NCBI GenBank assembly: GCA_024655885.1
Contig: JANLFN010000002.1
Span: forward strand, 96,408-160,407
Reading direction: 5' to 3'
Length of the DNA stretch: 64,000 nt
Source of the DNA: Eubacteriales bacterium
GTDB taxonomy: Bacteria > Bacillota > Clostridia > Acetivibrionales > JANLFN01
Shown here piece after piece: positions 60,616-64,000 of the stretch. The translations under genes and the position numbers were made by a program. The notes under the pieces are model-generated. The model was not told the origin of the DNA and made no database searches. It saw nothing but the letters and a program-made list of their open reading frames with translations. Each line of letters starts with the position of its first letter. Position 1 is the first letter of the stretch.

Positions 60616-61836
60616 ATTTGTTTCGGTGCTTTTTGCCACGGCAGGGGACATGACGCTCATAAACCTGGTGGAAATGAAATTGGCAAGGGCAATAACCGCA
60701 CCCCCGAGAAAAACGTATTTATAACCTGTGGTACCGTTGGCATACCATATGAACCCTGCAAAAGCAGGCAAAAGCATGGAGACAATGTGGTCCAGGCTGA
60801 TTCCCAGGGAGAGGGTGGGAGACACGTCTTCCTCCCTGACGGCGATCTTCTTCAAGTAAGTGGAACGCGCCATGCTTACGGCGCTTAAGGTCTGGTCCAG
60901 GATATAACACAGGCAGATAACCATTATGGCTGTGTTCCTCTCAAAAATGTCGGCGGCAAAGGTATATGCAATACATACAAAAATCAGGACAGCCGCTTCA
61001 CTGCCCAAAACAAATTTTTCTCCAACTTTGTCAATCAGGTATCCTATCAAGGGCTTGCTGAAAATTCCAAGTACCGAAATGATGAAAAATAAAATGGTCA
61101 TGGTTGTGACCTTCTGTTTAAAAACATCCACCAGCACCCACGGACCAAAAGTCAGGAATATCTGCTTCCTTGCCCCATATAAAATACACAGCCAGTAGTA
61201 CAGCCCGTACTCCTTCCTGAAGACAAACCTGGTTTTTGGCCTGACCGTCTGCCTGGGGTTCATAAGAATTATGCAAAGGGCGGCAAAAAAGAAGGAAGCC
61301 GCTCCCAGGGTAAATGAAATCCAGTAGTCAATTTTAAAGAAATTGAACAGGCACCACAGCAGGGCACTGCTTATTACCAGGGCCGCCGTATTGGCCGCAT
61401 TAATCTGTCCCAGCTTTCTCCCAAGCCTCCCGTCATTGGCAAAGCTCATGCCGATACTGTTTGACACGGGCATATATACATGCTGTCCACAGCTGTATAT
61501 AAAAGAAAATGCAATAATTACCGTATAGCTGGAGGTGGGTACGGTGCCGAACAAAAGCATGCCCACCCCTGCCAGCACATTGGCTAAAGCAGCTATCCTC
61601 ACATCCCCCAGGGCATACAGGAACCCTATGATCAAGAAAACCAGAAAGCCTGGAAGCTCACGGGGAATCTCCAGGGCCGAACGCTGCAATATTAAAAAAT
61701 GCAGCTTTTCCTTTAAAAAATTGGCCAGCGTCGAACCGTCAACACTCTGCCCTATCCCCAAAAAAATACCGGCGGCGATAAACAGTAAAAAATCCCTGTC
61801 CAGAGTCTTAATTTTTTGCACGGCTGTTTTAAACAT
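60607..61836 (-). CDS. Major facilitator superfamily transporter
   Basis: A 409-residue protein with about 12 membrane helices in two halves. It has a short loop after helix 2 (YALGDVRIAALANVLA) and a central charged loop (MNPRQTVRPKTRFVFRKEYG). No substrate signature was recognised; the N-terminal FIAAGIFLGIGQSVDGSTLANFLKE and FVHYGPW-like FGPWVLVDVFKQK segment resemble sugar or drug antiporters of the DHA type only loosely. It is a single-gene unit between the glucan cluster and the tRNA, with AGGAGA upstream of the ATG. Confidence 0.85.
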   Translation of the reverse strand: MFKTAVQKIKTLDRDFLLFIAAGIFLGIGQSVDGSTLANFLKEKLHFLILQRSALEIPRELPGFLVFLIIGFLYALGDVRIAALANVLAGVGMLLFGTVPTSSYTVIIAFSFIYSCGQHVYMPVSNSIGMSFANDGRLGRKLGQINAANTAALVISSALLWCLFNFFKIDYWISFTLGAASFFFAALCIILMNPRQTVRPKTRFVFRKEYGLYYWLCILYGARKQIFLTFGPWVLVDVFKQKVTTMTILFFIISVLGIFSKPLIGYLIDKVGEKFVLGSEAAVLIFVCIAYTFAADIFERNTAIMVICLCYILDQTLSAVSMARSTYLKKIAVREEDVSPTLSLGISLDHIVSMLLPAFAGFIWYANGTTGYKYVFLGGAVIALANFISTRFMSVMSPAVAKSTETNLM

Positions 61837-61984
61837 GAATTTCTCCTTCTATAGTGTAGATATAAAACATATTATACCTTAGAAACCGATAATTTCAAGT
61901 ATTTTGCTTTTACACGTATCTTTTTGCTTTAGTGGCCCATAGGATTCCGTGGGCTTTTACACACCTTATGGGGAATTTTATCGC

Positions 61985-62022
61985 AAAAAAAGACCTCTGA
62001 ACCGGTTAAAAATTCAGAGGTC
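61985..62022 (-). terminator. Terminator of the tRNA-Gln gene
   Basis: On the minus strand GACCTCTGAA pairs with TTCAGAGGTC around an 11-base loop, followed by seven T (61985-61991). It starts two bases after the encoded CCA. Confidence 0.92.
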
Positions 62023-62023
62023 C

Positions 62024-62097
62024 TGGCTGCGGGAGAAGGATTTGAACCCTCACAGAATGATCCAGAGTCATTTGTGCTACCATTACACAATCCCGCA
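62024..62097 (-). tRNA. tRNA-Gln (anticodon CUG)
   Basis: A 74-base cloverleaf on the minus strand. Acceptor stem TGCGGGA/TCCCGCA, D-arm GTGT/GCAC, anticodon stem AATGA/TCATT with loop CTCTGGA, T-arm GAGGG-TTCAAAT-CCTTC, discriminator G and an encoded CCA. Anticodon CTG reads CAG codons. Terminator directly follows. Confidence 0.95.
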
Positions 62098-62305
62098 ATG
62101 TTTGTGACAGAGCATATTATAGCATGGTTCCCGAACTTTTTCAAGAGGAATTTTCCTGCAATTTAACGATAGCCGGATATTTTACGTCCCATCCTTCCGA
62201 AAGCTCATCTTTACTCTTGTTCATCCGGTAATTCATGAGCACCTGCGTACATTCCGGCATATGATAGTTTAGAAACCGCAATTTCGATTTGAAAGGGGGA
62301 ATTGT

Positions 62306-63307
62306 ATGCCTTTAAATTCAAACGGTCAAAGCAGCATAAGTTTTTTGGACAGGATAAGGATAAATAATGGTGTCGACGCATTGAAAGCACACTTTCACGA
62401 CTTGCTGACGGAGGATCCCGGAAAGGCCGTCGATTTAATCAATGACAGGAACCTGCATTTTCCTTCCCTGTTTGCACTGCAGCCGGAAATCATCAAGCTC
62501 GACCTTTTCAACCGCTTAAGCACCAACAACCAGTGCGCTTTGAACATTGCAAACGGGATACTGACAAAACAGCTGTCCATATCCGAATTTCTGCCCATTG
62601 AATACAAACAAACCACCTATTCCGCATTCAAATGGATTCTTGAAACAGGATATATGGATGACGGGTTGAACGATCAATACGACGAGATACTGGAAACAGC
62701 CGCAATACTCCTGGTCAAAATATACAGGGATGTCTCGTGCTTACATATTATTGCGGAAATGGTTTTCAACCGGCACCGGAAAGGCTTCCCTATATACGAC
62801 CTGATATGGGCTTTCTTTGAAGCCCGCATCCCCGAAAGCCTAACCCTTATTGCAGAGCGCTTGCGCTCCGGCAGGGGAAGAGATGTGGAACTTGCGCGCA
62901 AGCTTCTAAAGTTTATACCTGCCGCGGGTATGAATGCGGATATGGATAATAACAGGCAGTACACCGCGGTCATCAACTGGATCAATGAAAACCACCCATT
63001 TCTCCATTACAAGGGGGAATCCTTCCAGCAGACCGGCAGTCCTGAAGCCTACACCTTATCCCTGGAATCCAAATACCTGTGCAAAAATACATTAACGGAC
63101 AGCAGAAATGTACTCCGGTCCTTGTCGGAGGAGGAAAGTACCCTTCTGGACAGGTTTCGCGCCCTGCAGGAGGATACTAAATTAATTCTTGCCAACTACT
63201 CCTACCGGCTGTACCGCAGAAACCCAAGGCAGTGGCAGTTATGGGTCCGCTATCCCCTTGGAAAACAAATAAGTATTGCTAAAGCAATGTTAGGAGGATT
63301 ACCATGA
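62306..63307 (+). CDS. Hypothetical protein coupled to tgl, probably spore-related
   Basis: A 333-residue soluble, mostly helical protein with no signal peptide. Recognisable features are HEAT-like helical stretches (AILLVKIYRDVSCLHIIAEMVF, LIAERLRSGRGRDVELARKLL) and a C-terminal block LILANYSYRLYRRNPRQWQLWV. AAAGGGGGA lies before the ATG at 62306. Its stop overlaps the start of the transglutaminase gene (ATGA), implying co-translation, so a role in spore-coat assembly is likely by context. I do not recognise the family. Confidence 0.8.
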   Translation: MPLNSNGQSSISFLDRIRINNGVDALKAHFHDLLTEDPGKAVDLINDRNLHFPSLFALQPEIIKLDLFNRLSTNNQCALNIANGILTKQLSISEFLPIEYKQTTYSAFKWILETGYMDDGLNDQYDEILETAAILLVKIYRDVSCLHIIAEMVFNRHRKGFPIYDLIWAFFEARIPESLTLIAERLRSGRGRDVELARKLLKFIPAAGMNADMDNNRQYTAVINWINENHPFLHYKGESFQQTGSPEAYTLSLESKYLCKNTLTDSRNVLRSLSEEESTLLDRFRALQEDTKLILANYSYRLYRRNPRQWQLWVRYPLGKQISIAKAMLGGLP

Positions 63308-64000
63308 TAAGAATATCCGGCAGCGTAATCGACCCCAATGCCATTATGAACCAAATCCCCCAGGGCGACATTGAAAAAAATACTTTTGATATATTGTCCT
63401 CAAGCAGCAAAGTTTATAGTTTTAAATCACTCAATGAGTTGAATTTCGAGCTGAGTATGAGGAAAAGTATTGTGAATGCCGCCATTGACCTCAATAACAG
63501 CAGTTTTTCTTTCAGAGTTTTCCGCAAATCCCGTTGCAATCCCGATTTCTGGGACCGTACAAACGACGGGGGGTTCCTGCTGAAAAAAGGGGTCAATCCC
63601 TCGGATGCCATTAAGGATATTTACGTGCACAGCTCCAAATACGGCACCGAATGTGCCACCGCAATGGTAATCGTGTATTACAAGGCTGTTTTAGATGTAT
63701 TTCCTGAAGAGCTTTTTAACAGGCTGTTTCCTGAAATATATCTTATGAACTGGAGCCACTTGGACAGGGACCTGGGCATTCGCGAATACGGCCCCGGGGA
63801 GGATGATCTGCCGGGCGACGGCATGTACTTTAAAAACCCGGATGTGAATCCGCTTACACCTGAATGGCAGGGTGAAAATGTCATTTACCTGGGCAATGGG
63901 AAATATTACGGCCACGGCATAGGCATATCGGATGAGAAGGAAATTATCCGGGCCTTAAACGACAACAGGATCAGCGGGTCCACCGTGTCCGCCTACCGCC
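63304..64000 (+). CDS. tgl: Protein-glutamine gamma-glutamyltransferase, cut by the window edge
   Basis: The first 232 codons of a spore-coat transglutaminase; Bacillus Tgl has 245 residues, so only a short C-terminus is missing. The catalytic Cys78 is in KSRCNPDFWDRTNDGGFLL, and conserved segments YGTECATAMVIVYYKAVLDVF, PGEDDLPGDGMYFKNPDVNP and GKYYGHGIGI follow. Bacillus Tgl cross-links GerQ and other coat proteins by epsilon-(gamma-glutamyl)lysine bonds late in sporulation. GGAGG lies before the ATG, which overlaps the previous gene. Confidence 0.94.
   Translation, partial: MIRISGSVIDPNAIMNQIPQGDIEKNTFDILSSSSKVYSFKSLNELNFELSMRKSIVNAAIDLNNSSFSFRVFRKSRCNPDFWDRTNDGGFLLKKGVNPSDAIKDIYVHSSKYGTECATAMVIVYYKAVLDVFPEELFNRLFPEIYLMNWSHLDRDLGIREYGPGEDDLPGDGMYFKNPDVNPLTPEWQGENVIYLGNGKYYGHGIGISDEKEIIRALNDNRISGSTVSAYR

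Overview
The window reads as the chromosome of an anaerobic, endospore-forming Gram-positive bacterium of the class Clostridia with an acetogenic or C1-based energy metabolism. The grounds are a near-complete Wood-Ljungdahl gene cluster, several spore-coat genes (CotS/CotSA type, protein-glutamine gamma-glutamyltransferase), strong AGGAGG-type ribosome binding sites, sigma-A promoters, and many lipoproteins with clostridial signal peptides. No rRNA, CRISPR array, prophage or intact insertion sequence was seen. The only RNA genes recognised are one tRNA-Gln(CUG) and one cyclic-di-GMP-I riboswitch.

Layout. Positions 1-4.5 kb hold a cut-off hypothetical gene, dinB, a YitT-type membrane gene with a ten-C tract in its translation start region, two small membrane or secreted genes, and a c-di-GMP riboswitch unit that ends in a receiver protein with Glu at the phosphorylation site. 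From 4.6 to 17.6 kb lies a redox block: two secreted fumarate-reductase-like flavoprotein lipoproteins, an old-yellow-enzyme/dienoyl-CoA-reductase-like flavoenzyme, a corrinoid-type URO-D methyltransferase, a nitroreductase, a ferredoxin, and PadR, TetR and Crp/Fnr regulators with visible operator candidates. From 17.8 to 25.1 kb are a UDP-glucose dehydrogenase, spore-coat genes, an arginase-fold protein and a sigma-54-like protein that lacks its core-binding domain. From 25.2 to 31.4 kb are a CPBP protease, 5-formyl-THF cyclo-ligase, a frameshifted zinc-ribbon gene, cobT, several hypothetical or lipoprotein genes and an asparaginase remnant.

The centre, 31.7-49.2 kb, is the Wood-Ljungdahl region, all on the minus strand. 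One unit is DUF3786-cooC-acsA-acsB-acsC-acsV-cooC-acsD-acsE, ended by a terminator. A second is a formate/nitrite channel-fhs-fchA-folD unit with its own promoter, a leader of about 480 nt and a perfect-palindrome terminator. Together they encode formate uptake, formyl-, methenyl- and methylene-THF interconversion, methyl transfer to the corrinoid iron-sulfur protein, CO2 reduction to CO and acetyl-CoA assembly, plus nickel-insertion ATPases and the corrinoid-reactivating enzyme. Methylene-THF reductase (metF/metV) and formate dehydrogenase are absent from the window. From 49.5 to 54.6 kb a second MeTHF methyltransferase is coupled to tmcAL, and a PocR-AraC regulator precedes a free-standing corrinoid protein that has no adjacent substrate methyltransferase.

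The right end holds RNase J, a polysaccharide cluster (GT4, DUF4912, GH57 branching enzyme), an MFS transporter, tRNA-Gln and a spore-coat pair ending in tgl, which is cut by the window edge. The most unusual items are the truncated sigma-54-like protein, the Glu-53 receiver under c-di-GMP control, a paired Crp/Fnr operator that explains ferredoxin activation and autorepression, a dispersed 23-nt repeat (one copy forms the end of folD), and related hairpin repeats in two gaps between Wood-Ljungdahl genes.
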